Position numbers and translations under genes: made by a program. A stretch of DNA of 64,000 bases from Yponomeuta sedellus (lineage: Eukaryota > Arthropoda > Insecta > Lepidoptera > Yponomeutidae). The stretch lies in assembly GCA_934045075.1 (NCBI GenBank), contig OW203726.1, forward strand, positions 23,375,488 to 23,439,487. The letters run 5' to 3'. Of the stretch, positions 48,654-59,000 are shown piece after piece. The notes under the pieces are model-generated. The model was not told where the DNA came from. It made no database searches and worked only from the letters and a program-made list of their open reading frames with translations. Positions within the stretch are counted from its first letter, which is position 1. Every line of letters begins with the position of its first letter.

Positions 48654-49435
48654 ATGGCACTGATCGGATGGTGTCGAACTTGTGCCATTTGTAAAATAAG
48701 ATGCAGCCGGTCAAAGGGTACCAAAAGAAAGTTTATGAGTAAATTTCCTAGGGATGAAGACCGGTAAGTATTTCTGGCTACAGTTTTTGTCATCTTGCAC
48801 AAGAGCAAGATCATAAATTACGATAAATAACGTAATTAATATACTATGAGAAAAATATTAAGATGTTTCAATGTCATAGTGATGTGCCATACACATGTTC
48901 AATATCGATAAAAAAAATATCTGATAAGTACCTTGGTCAGAATTACTACTCAGTGTACGACGGGTGAATTGCTGTAAGCCATAACAATGTTTCAACGATG
49001 CACAATTAGTGACTGCATTGAATGTGGTTTTTTTTTAGATGCAGACAATGGGTGAAAATTGTGGAAGATCTTGCGTATATCCCCATTGAAAAACTCCACC
49101 AACATAAATATGTATGTGGAGATCATTTCAGGCCGAAAGATTTTTACAAAAAAGGAAGCCGATTAAAGAAATGGTGAGTTGTGTTATAAATTTATAATGT
49201 AACACTACATTTCATGAACAATTTATTATTTAATAAAAAACAAAATACGCCTTGCTTTACGTCGAACATTTGAATGTATTTTGCTCCGTCATTTAGAACG
49301 CAATATTATTATTACGTCTTAATACATAAATGACATTACTTAGATAAACATTTTTTTTACAGGGCTGTACCTTCTCTACTTATAAATGCGCCTCCTGTTC
49401 CTGATTACTTACTAGCTGAGTTCCTTACCACGTAG
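48654..49435 (+). CDS. THAP-domain DNA-binding protein, short form
   Basis: The THAP C2CH zinc finger binds DNA. Exons 48654-48763, 49039-49173 and 49363-49435 join in frame to about 105 residues. The THAP signature is complete: two Cys in the first 15 residues (CRTC/CAIC), FMSKFPRDEDR, CRQWVKIV, the closing CGDHF and the terminal WAVPSLL. The reading frame then ends after PPVPDYLLAEFLTT at TAG 49433-49435, so almost nothing follows the finger. A further splice donor (ctg|gttagt at 49454) lies past this stop and spliced-looking blocks follow, so the stop may be a recent truncation or the later blocks 3' UTR. The start lies about 250 bases after the LINE end. Confidence 0.75.
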
Positions 49436-49529
49436 CCACGTCACTTGAAACTGGTTAGTGATTGGAATTTCTAAAATGTTTTTTTGTACTAATTTTAACT
49501 CAAAATCTTTTTTACAATTTTTTATTTTT

Positions 49530-50150
49530 AATGCACTAACCCGTGCTAAGGACAATTTTAAAAACCTATTTAGAGGCTAAAAATTCCACCTATGCCGGGA
49601 TTCAAACCCGCGACCTCTGGCTATCCGTGCCAGCGCTCTATCCATCTGAGCCAATGGGCGACTCACCGGCATCTATTCTCTGTATTACGTGCAGGCAGCG
49701 ACATCTGGCTGAAGTAGATTGCATCACTTACAGCCCCGACTACCTACTTTGCAGAGTGCTTAGTGCGAGTTTTTTAACTACTCGATCGCGTTAACGTTAA
49801 CTCGTATTTCTATGGCATCGAGGAAGTGCGACCTAGCGACGAGTATGGAAATTAAAATTGCTGAGTGCGAGTTGTAATGGTTTACGTTGAGAAGTGAACA
49901 CGTTTACCAGCCAAAACACGAATAAACGCGAGTGCGAGTTGTACTGTGACAGCGTTTTACCAGTTCGAACGGTTAACTTACTCATACTCACTACTCAATG
50001 CTCGATTAACGCGGTAGTAAAGTAATTCGATTGGATCTGTCAAACTCGCACTAAGCACTCAGGTTTTACATCGGAATGATATCGCTGTACCCACATGATT
50101 ATACTATTTTTATTTTTAATGCACTAACCCGTGCTAAGGATAGTATAATC
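49530..50150 (-). repeat. tRNA-like unit split by a MITE
   Basis: The left part is 49530-49753 (tail, B box complement, anticodon arm, 'gagccaatgggc', outer block to 'ctactttgca'). The right part is 50061-50150 ('aggttttacatcggaatg' to 'gcactaacccgtgctaagga', so it runs into the start of a second unit). It lies between THAP exon 3 and the putative exon 4. Confidence 0.8.
49754..50060. mobile_element. MITE with perfect 19-bp terminal repeats
   Basis: The ends GAGTGCTTAGTGCGAGTTT and its exact complement bound 307 bp with no coding capacity. It interrupts the tRNA-like unit, so it is the younger insertion. The inverted pair at 30312-30819 is the same family. Confidence 0.85.
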
Positions 50151-50274
50151 ATTTATTAATCATAGTATTTGATAGTTACCTATTGACTATGTAACTGTAT
50201 TATGAAGTTAAGTGGTAAACAGGAACAAACTATTAAATTTTCTTCGGACTATTCTTGCAATTGTTTATTTTCAG

Positions 50275-50709
50275 ATTCAGCTATACAAAAACATATCAGT
50301 TGTGGAGCTTCACAAAAGAACTCAGGTACGTAGACTTTTCATGTATCGCTGAAGTTTTTTGTAACTAGTGTTTGTTTACTTTGATAAATTACAAAGTGTT
50401 ATCATTTTCAGCACCTTGTACAGCAGCCAAAATATCAGCAGTTGCTATTGGTCCAGCAGGATTTGACGACAATTATTGTGGCCTGGAATCTCAGAATATC
50501 AGAACTATCCCGGTAAGTAGCATAGTTTACAAACCTATTAATAATCAATGACGAATCAACTTTTTTTTACGATTTCAGCACCTGAATCCAAACCACCGAT
50601 TGATGAAGTTCGTTCAGATTGGACACCTCTAAAGAAAACCCGAATAGCTGCTGAAATAAATTCAATAGACCTTGACCACAATTATTTTGATTTGATATTA
50701 AATAATAAA
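50275..50709 (+). other. Possible downstream exons of the THAP gene
   Basis: Three blocks have good borders: 50275-50325 (ttttcag/gtacgt), 50412-50512 (ttttcag/gtaagt) and from 50579 (tttcag) to a poly(A) signal AATAAA at 50704-50709. The last block is open in one frame to TAA with a coding-like run (PPIDEVRSDWTPLKKTR). The first two share another plausible frame. Block 2 to block 3 is one base out of phase, and no route from exon 3 enters these frames without crossing its stop. They could be 3' UTR exons, the remains of a longer THAP protein, or exons affected by an indel or sequencing error. Confidence 0.4.
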
Positions 50710-51042
50710 ATACTAATTTAATTTGTCGTTTTATTGAAAACATTGATATGTATTAATTTTATTAGGCTGACTGCGAAGCCCCTGGATGATAATTTATCGA
50801 TATCGATAAATGTAGTAATGTAAGTGGACGTCCCTATTGCACAGACAAGTTATTATGTTGGTAGCACTTATTTTTGTCATTGCATTTTTGCTCTATTGGT
50901 TGGTATTGCTAACGGGGCTAAACTCATTACAAAGGCATTTATGGAGGTCCCGTCTCTTGTTTATATACTCTTTGGGTTATGTAATATTTTTGGTTTGTTT
51001 GTTTTGACGTTTCGATTTCGACCAAAAAAGAAAAGAGTATGA

Positions 51043-51160
51043 ATGGGCGACTCACGGCATCAGTGAAATTTCGAACCTCTTTACAATATTCTCTGTATTA
51101 CGTACAGGCAGCGACATCTGACTTAAGATGTCGCTAAAAAACATCTGACTTAAGATGTCG
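51043..51160 (-). repeat. Inverted half unit before the tRNA-like array
   Basis: The reverse complement of the outer block of the first array unit ('gggcgactcacggcatcag' to 'caggcagcgacatctgac'), followed by two short 'aagatgtcg(c/a)taaaaa' copies. It forms a long inverted repeat with 51240-51340. Confidence 0.85.
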
Positions 51161-51164
51161 ATAA

Positions 51165-52717
51165 AAAAGTGTAATCATGTGGGTACAGTGATATCGTTCC
51201 GATGTTAAAACCTAACTGCAAAGTAGGTGGTCGGGGCTGTAAGTAATGCAATTTGCTTAAGTCAGATGTCGCTGCCTGTACGTAATACAGAGAATATTGT
51301 AAAGAGGTTCGAAATTTCACTGATGCCGTGAGTCGCTCATTGGCTCAATTGGTAGAGCGCTGGTACGGATAGCCAGAGGTTGCGGGTTCGAATCCCGGCA
51401 TGGGTGAAAATTTTTAGCCTCTAAATAGGTTTTTAAATTTGTTCCTTAGCACGGGTTAGTGCATTAAAAATAAAAAAGTGTAATCATGTGGGTACAGTGA
51501 TATCGTTCCGATGTTAAAACCTAACTGCAAAGTAGCTGGTCGGGGCTGTAAGTAATGCAATTTGCTTAAGTCAGATGTCGCTGCCTGTACGTAATACAGA
51601 GAATATTGTAAAGAGGTTCGAAATTTCACTGATGCCGTGAGTCGCCCATTGGCTCAATTGGTAGAGCGCTGGTACGGATAGCCAGAGGTTGCGGGATCGA
51701 ATCCCGGCATGGGTGAAATTTTTAGCCTCTAAATAGGTTTTTAAATTTGTTCCTTAGCACGGGTTAGTGCATTAAAAATAAAAAAGTGTAATCATGTGGG
51801 TACAGTGATATCGTTCCGATGTTAAAACCTAACTGCAAAGTAGGTGGTCGGGGCTGTAAGTAATGCAATTTGCTTAAGTCAGATGTCGCTGCCTGTACGT
51901 AATACAGAGAATATTGTAAAGAGGTTCGAAATTTCACTGATGCCGTGAGTCGCCCATTGGCTCAATTGGTAGAGCGCTGGTACGGATAGCCAGAGGTTGC
52001 GGGTTCGAATCCCGGCATGGGTGAAATTTTTAGCCTCTAAATAGGTTTTTAAATTTGTTCCTTAGCACGGGTTAGTGCATTAAAAATAAAAAAGTGTAAT
52101 CATGTGGGTACAGTGATATCGTTCCGATGTTAAAACCTAACTGCAAAGTAGGTGGTCGGGGCTGTAAGTAATGCAATTTGCTTAAGTCAGATGTCGCTGC
52201 CTGTACGTAATACAGAGAATATTGTAAAGAGGTTCGAAATTTCACTAATGCCGTGAGTCGCCCATTGGCTCAATTGGTAGAGCGCTGGTACGGATAGCCA
52301 GAGGTTGCGGGTTCGAATCCCGGCATGGGTGAAAATTTTTAGCCTCTAAATAGGTTTTTAAATTTGTTCCTTAGCACGGGTTAGTGCATTAAAAATAAAG
52401 AAGTGTAATCATGTGGGTACAGTGATATCGTTCCGATGTTAAAACCTAACTGCAAAGTAGGTGGTCGGGGCTGTAAGTAATGCAATTTGCTTAAGTCAGA
52501 TGTCGCTGCCTGTACGTAATACAGAGAATATTGTAAAGAGGTTCGAAATTTCACTGATGCCGTGAGTCGCCCATTGGCTCAATTGGTAGAGCGCTGGTAC
52601 GGATAGCCAGAGGTTGCGGGTTCGAATCCCGGCATGGGTGAAAATTTTTAGCCTCTAAATAGGTTTTTAAATTTGTTCCTTAGCACGGGTTAGTGCATTA
52701 AAAATAAAAAAGTGTAA
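51165..52717 (+). repeat. Tandem array of five 308-309-bp tRNA-like units
   Basis: Near-identical units repeat head to tail. Each has a tRNA-like cloverleaf (starts 51334, 51643, 51951, 52259 and 52568) with 7-bp acceptor pairing, a D-arm with A box, a class-I anticodon arm and loop (ACGGATA), and a T-arm with B box 'ggttcgaatcc' (one unit has 'ggatcgaatcc'). TTTTT follows within a few bases of the 3' end. Between the cloverleaves each unit carries 'ttgttccttagcacgggtta' and the 'gatatcgttccgatgtt' block. The array ends about 290 bases before the Sec8 start codon. Confidence 0.9.
51334..51407 (+). ncRNA. tRNA-like sequence (representative copy of five)
   Basis: It folds as a class-I tRNA with acceptor CGCTCAT against ATGGGTG in this copy (CGCCCAT in the others), an anticodon arm CTGGT/GCCAG and a 7-base loop ACGGATA. 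Position 33 is C where tRNAs have U, and the T-stem has a mismatch. A pol III terminator-like T run follows. It is best called a tRNA-derived repeat rather than a translation tRNA. Confidence 0.45.
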
Positions 52718-53010
52718 ACATAATATCCTGTTTTCGTAATCGGGTAGAAAAGAAAAAAATAAATGTAATTTTGGACTGTCAAACAAAATAAGCCGAGCCG
52801 TCACCGTCATGTCAGCGATTATTTGTATAGGTACTCTTTGGCCATCATGGTACTCTGTGGGCCATCATATGTGTCATGTTCTGTAATTCTGTAGGGGGCG
52901 GTCTAAACAAGAAAGCACAGAGCATCAAGAAAGTAATTTTTCGTGAAAAATACCAGACACAGAAAATAAAACAGTATACTACCATAGCCTAGCCCGAACA
53001 CTGCCAAACG

Positions 53011-56000
53011 ATGTCTTCACCACCTCCTACAAAGCCCCCTAGAGGGGTGAAGCAAGGAAAAGAGACGGTAAGCACACTAAACTACAAACTCCACCGTTCA
53101 AATTGGTCGGAATTACGGATGTGAAAGATGTCTTTTACATCCGTGGTCGGATTATATATATTTTGAAAGTGAAAAATATCTTCAACAGAGTGGTCTACTA
53201 ATGTCCGTGATCCGGACCCTCTCTGCGAGTGAGACAAATGAATTGCGGGAAAAAGAGAGAGCCAAACTGGAGAAGGAGTACAAGAAAAGTGATGCCAAGT
53301 TGGATGAGCTGGTTGCTGCCCATGCATCGGATATTATGGAAGTCATGCAGGTAATAAATAAACAACTTTCACATATTCCGCTCAACCTAATCACATACCT
53401 ACAATCACACTAACCCGTGCCAAGGACAATTTTAAAAACCTTTTTAGAGGCTTAAAATTCCACCCATGCTGGGATTCAAACCCGCGACCTCTCTTGCTAT
53501 CCGTGCCAGCGCTCTTCAAACTGAGCTAATGGGTGACTCACCGGCATCAGTGAAATTTCGAACCTCTTTACAATACTCTCTATCCCTTGTATGTAATACA
53601 GAGAGTATTGTAAAGAAGAATGTTTAGCCTCTAAACAAAACCGGTTTTTTATATTTTGGTTGTCAAGTAGTTTGCTTTTCTGCCTATGTTTTCTAGTTCA
53701 TTAAAATCATAATATTACGGTGATTTCTACTCTTTCGTTATCAATTATACATCATTCATACAGTCCATTTATTTCTGTACTAGTCCACTGCTGGAGATAG
53801 CCCTCCCCTAATGAGTGCCACATACACCAAGGGCCTAAGCATATGAAAGATGTGGTTTTGGTGTGACTCAAAGGTGTACCCATTTCAGAACTTCTTCTTC
53901 TTCTTCAGGCTATATTAGTCCACTGCTGGACATAGCCCTCCTCTAATAAATGCCATAGCGCAAGGTTGTGCCATCCCAGAACAATATTTGTTAACTCACG
54001 GACCAGGTGATTTTTGATCACCCTCTCCTTTTCTTCACCTTTGTTGCCATGAGAGCTCTATTTCGATAGATTTAGAATGATGGTCAGACCTACAGAGTGT
54101 ATGACCATTCCACCCCTACTGAACTACACCCCTAGAGAAGATTTCTCAATTAATTGACCTGTTATTAGTCAGCCACCATGACAGTACTTTCTTTGAGATG
54201 ATACAGGGCCGGTGAATTTCTGCCGAAGAATCCATCAATAAAAACTTCATTATTTACGAAAACCTGAGGTTTAGGGAGGCCGGTCTTTATTGTCATCTTT
54301 TATAACTTTTGATCATACTTTTTTCCGAGTTTCTGAGCTTTTATCCCTCATGTGAGAATAATAATAACAATGACTTCTACATAAAGACTTACGCCATTCC
54401 TCTCTCATTCGATATAAGAGTGGATGAGCAATGCTTTGCTGTAGCGTTTGATTGGTAAACGTCTCCTTAGAAATTCAGCCAGACGACAGCAGCGCTCGGC
54501 GCGTGGGGCACGCGATGCGATGCGGCAGTCGCGCGACTGGCCGCGTGTCGCAGCCTGTTGCAGCTGCGGCGCGATGATCTGACGCGCCTGTGGGCCGACT
54601 CGCGCACGCACCATCACGCGCTGCAGATGTTGTCCGACATGTAAGCTCACCGGTTAACGCATGGGTAGCCAGCACGTTTTATGACGATATCCCATAACAT
54701 ACCCTCATGCCTGTATCCCAGGTAGGCAGAGACCCATCACTGCCACTTGCCACAATCCTGACGCACGCCGGTTCCGGGACATTTTAGCTTCCTCTTTGCT
54801 AATACATCTCCTTTTTGGTCGAAGTATGTCCTTCTGGGACGTCCCTTACTGGCTCTTCAATCCCCTTAAATAGATAGAGATATAGAGATTATTAATAATC
54901 TCTTCGTTTGGGTAGGCTCTCATTATTATAATGTATAATATATTTTGGTAGAGAAGAAATAGAGAATAGTACTATGTGGGACGATATAGTATGATGTCGC
55001 CTCATCTTCAATCTGTATATTACTACAGTGGGTCACGATTATTAGGCGTTAACCTATTAATGTCTCACTGTGATTTCATACAGCTGGAGCCTAAAACTTC
55101 TAGTCCGAGTTCAATCCAAGTTCACCCTTTGCAATATTACTAAATAGCATCTAAATAAATGTCGTTAGAACCTACATAACTACTGAGCGAGCCTCAACTC
55201 CTTTCCCTTCACAGCGAACGCGTGGTAGTGTCCGAACGGGAAGTCCACAGCGCGATGGCGGCGGGCCGCGTGCTGGGAGCGGCGGCGACGCTGCGCGGGG
55301 CGTTACAGGCCGCCGGCTCCACCTTGGAGCGAGTCACGGCGCTGCACCATACTAGGGACCATCTTGAGGTGGGTACTGGAGTCTGTAATATAGTTGAGAA
55401 AGTTAATATAGTCACGTGGTTGGCAATATCTATTTCTTGTTGGAATGGCACCTAAGTATGTACTTAATACTACCATTGAATTTAAAGTAAGGATTTTTAT
55501 AATATAAATAAGGATCCTTACTTTAAATTCAATGATAGTACTATACGACACATAAAACTAAAACAAAACTCCTGTTATCTTCTTATAATATAAAAATGAA
55601 TCGCTGAATATGTTTAGTATTTTCTAAGGTTAACACGAGCAGTAGACATAATTAAAACTGTTTTTATACGGATTTATGCTCGTTTATTACATTTTTACAA
55701 TTTTCCAACGTTTCGGCACTTTTTCAGGTGCCGTGGTCCCGGATGACCGGAGTCATCCGGGATGACCGGAGTCATCCGGGACCACGGCACCTGAAAAAGT
55801 GCCGAAACGTTGGAAAATTGTAAAAATGTAATAAACGAGCATAAATCCGTATAAAAACAGTTTTAATTACGCTGAATATGTTGTTAAGCGCAAATCTCGA
55901 GAGCAGCTGAACCGATTTCGCTAATTCTTTTTTTAGAATATTTCTTGAAGTACGAGGATGGTTCTTACGGAGAGAAAAATAAATAAATAAAGAATCGACT

Positions 56001-59000
56001 GTTGGGCGGTACGAAGTTCGCTGGGTCAGTTAGCGACTTAATATAATTTTCCCCAATGAATTTAATAAGTAATACATAGAGATCCATGGACGGTTCTCAA
56101 TAGTCACGTGGTTCTAATTAAGTAAAATGCGCCATATGAATCGGCCTAAGAATATGACGTCACTTTGTCACGTAACGCTTTACTTAATTTTCTACATTTT
56201 CTGTAATCTCTCAATGATTTTTTTATGATCGAGGTTATATTTTGTAACTTTTCTTATGTGTGTTTCTATATCATAAAAGCAATGTCACTCGAATCTAAGT
56301 AAAACACGAGTTCTACACTGTCGACAGAGCAAGAAACGCGAGCTGGTCGACATGATCGTGAAGCGACTGGGACACGCAGTGTACCGCGGGGATCCTGCGC
56401 CGCTGTCGCGCCGACCTTCGCGGCGGCGCACAGCTCTGCTGCTCGCTGGTATGACCATTACTAGCTTGGTGCTTCTCGGCAAACCTGCGGCTTTGTTGGC
56501 TCCGCATGTATTGTCTAGTCTTTCCTGTGGACTAGGCCGACTAAGCTGTCGGGGTTATATAGGTTCTGGGCTAATATACATTTTAAATCTAAATCCACAT
56601 CATCTAAAAAACGATATCCCAGGCACTGCAGCATCCAAGTGGTCCCATCACCCATCTAGTGTGAGTGAATTGGCCACTGGACGCTGTATAAATCATAAAT
56701 TTGAGTAAACTTTTCTATGGTTTACACTTGGAATTTGTATTATATAAATTCTAGTTCACCTCCCAAACAACATCCTATGACTTAAGTCAGATCTTTGTCT
56801 ATCTGTTTGCCAAGTTTCATGTTAATCCGTTCAGATGTTATTGCGTGTTTGAATAACAAACATCTTCACAAACTTTCGCATTTATAATTTATATAAAAAT
56901 GAATCATTGAATATGTTGGTAAGCGCAAATCTCTAGATCAGCTGAACCGATTTCGCTCATTTCTTTTTTAGAATATTCCTTGAAGAACAAGGATGGTTCT
57001 TACGGAAAGAAAATGTAAAAAAATAAATAATCGACTATTAGGCGATACGAAGTTCGCTGGGTCAGCTAGTAATTTATAATCAGTGGCAAAACTTGCTGGA
57101 ATAATTATTAACATTTTATAACACCCTATGCCAATGTGTACGTATGTTTTACAAATAAATAAATCTTATCTTGTTTTAACTGCCACGCGTGCCCACCGCG
57201 GATTGGCAAATTGAAGCGCTGATGTATGTAAACACCTTTTTTTTTTATTTATTTAAAGTAAGAAAAAAAGTGTGGTTTAGACGAGCGCGAGACCGTTCTG
57301 GTTGGCGTAGAAATGAAGAGGCCTAAACCCAGCAGTGGGGTTTACCGGGCTGATAATGATGATGATAAAGAAAAAAATACATGCAATATAATGCCTCCCA
57401 TCCCCCGAAACCGACAACGTTAATCTGTGGATTGGGTTAAACAGATACTATGGTTTCCTCACCATGTTTCCCTTCACAGTTAGCGACTGATAATGCTCCT
57501 ACAAATTTACAGTGTACGTAACTTAGAAAAAGAAGTCATTGATAAGTGCCGGCATTTGAAACCGCGACCTCCCGAATGAGCTAGCGTTATTCTGAAATGA
57601 ATGAGCCTCCGCTCCTGTTTCACAGAGCTAATGAAAACAGAAGAGGTGACCCAGGCCTACATGCAAGACATAACTCCCGAGTTCGAGTCCTCTCTCCTGG
57701 AGGAAGACAAGACTTTCGAGACGAACGTCATGATCTCGCTTGAAGCGCTCGGGATGTTGGAGCAGTTGAAGGAGGGGGCTGAGGTTAGTACCTGTCATGC
57801 GGGTTTTAGAAAGTGCCACTGTATGAGTTGTCACTGTATGATTTTTAGGCACGTTATGTTTTAATAATAGTATTTTCTAGGCACCTACCAAGTGTAGTGC
57901 GCGTGCGTGTGTGCGTGGGTGTGCGCGTGCGTGCGTGCGCGTGTTTGTGTGTGTGTGTGTGTGTGTGAGAGAGGGTGTGTGTATGTGTGTGTCTTGAATT
58001 AAATTAATGTCTTGCCATCCCTCTCAGATAGATGCCGCTCTAGTGCCTTCATGTAGATGTCAGCCCACCTTTGGGTATGGAACCGTAAAAACTGTTTTTG
58101 TGAACTCCACCTTATTTCCAGAACTTCAAGGTCCAAATCCAGAGCGAGCTGCTAGAGGTCATCGACACGATCTCCCGCCGCATCATTGAGGAGGGCGACG
58201 TCGAGATTGAAGGTGACGAGTGTGAGCAGGACGCCGACAGGCCGGCGCCGGCCGCGGGTGCGAACGAGACGGGGCGCCCGCTCGTGCGGCTGATCGCTTG
58301 CTTGGGGGACGAGTTCAGAGCTGGCGCTTCGAGGAATAAGAGGTATTCGTCGCACGTCTGCTTAGAGGGCGCCACTCAGTCTATCTATGCTTACTTGTCC
58401 ATTTTAGTAAGATTTTACCACTAAAGTATGATTTTTTTAATTGAAATCGGCCATTAAACCATACGTGAAGCAACCTGGGACATTATTTAGACCGCTGCCA
58501 ATTTTATAAACAAAGTTCACGAAAAAAACATCTAGTTTTAGCATCAAATGTAAAATTTTGAGGATTGAATTTTCCTAATATTGCAATACGTATGTTTTTT
58601 GCAAACAAGTGATATTGAATCATAAATCTGAAAATTTTTCATTACCAGTTTTAGAACGTGTTCTCTAAAACGTAGGATCACCTTGTATTTATCCTTTTAT
58701 CGATATCCGCTAAAACGCTACATTGGTACTTACATTAGTAACCGTGCCATATCCACCGACATCGTCTTTTTACAACTTTTCTCTCACTCTCTCTGTCTGT
58801 ACGTCTCTCTCTCTTTTTCGTTCTGTCTCTGTAGGAATGATCTATAACTTCAGCGAAAAGTGAGCGGAGTCACTGTTTTATGGTCTGTACGGGTTTTATA
58901 TAGTGTAAAATATGTAAACGTGAATTTGTAACGAGGTCCGACGTTAATTTTATGCGCGTCGTCCCCAGACTGCTGCAGCTGTGGCGAGCGGCGCTGCAGC

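Noticed and set aside
50824..51042. 72-codon hydrophobic open frame
   Set aside because: It lacks an ATG at its start and any recognisable motif; it lies between the THAP 3' end and the repeat array.
51334..52640. Five genuine tRNA genes
   Set aside because: The cloverleaf is good, but position 33 is C, the T-stem has a mismatch, and many decayed copies with the same flanks are dispersed, so a repeat is more likely.
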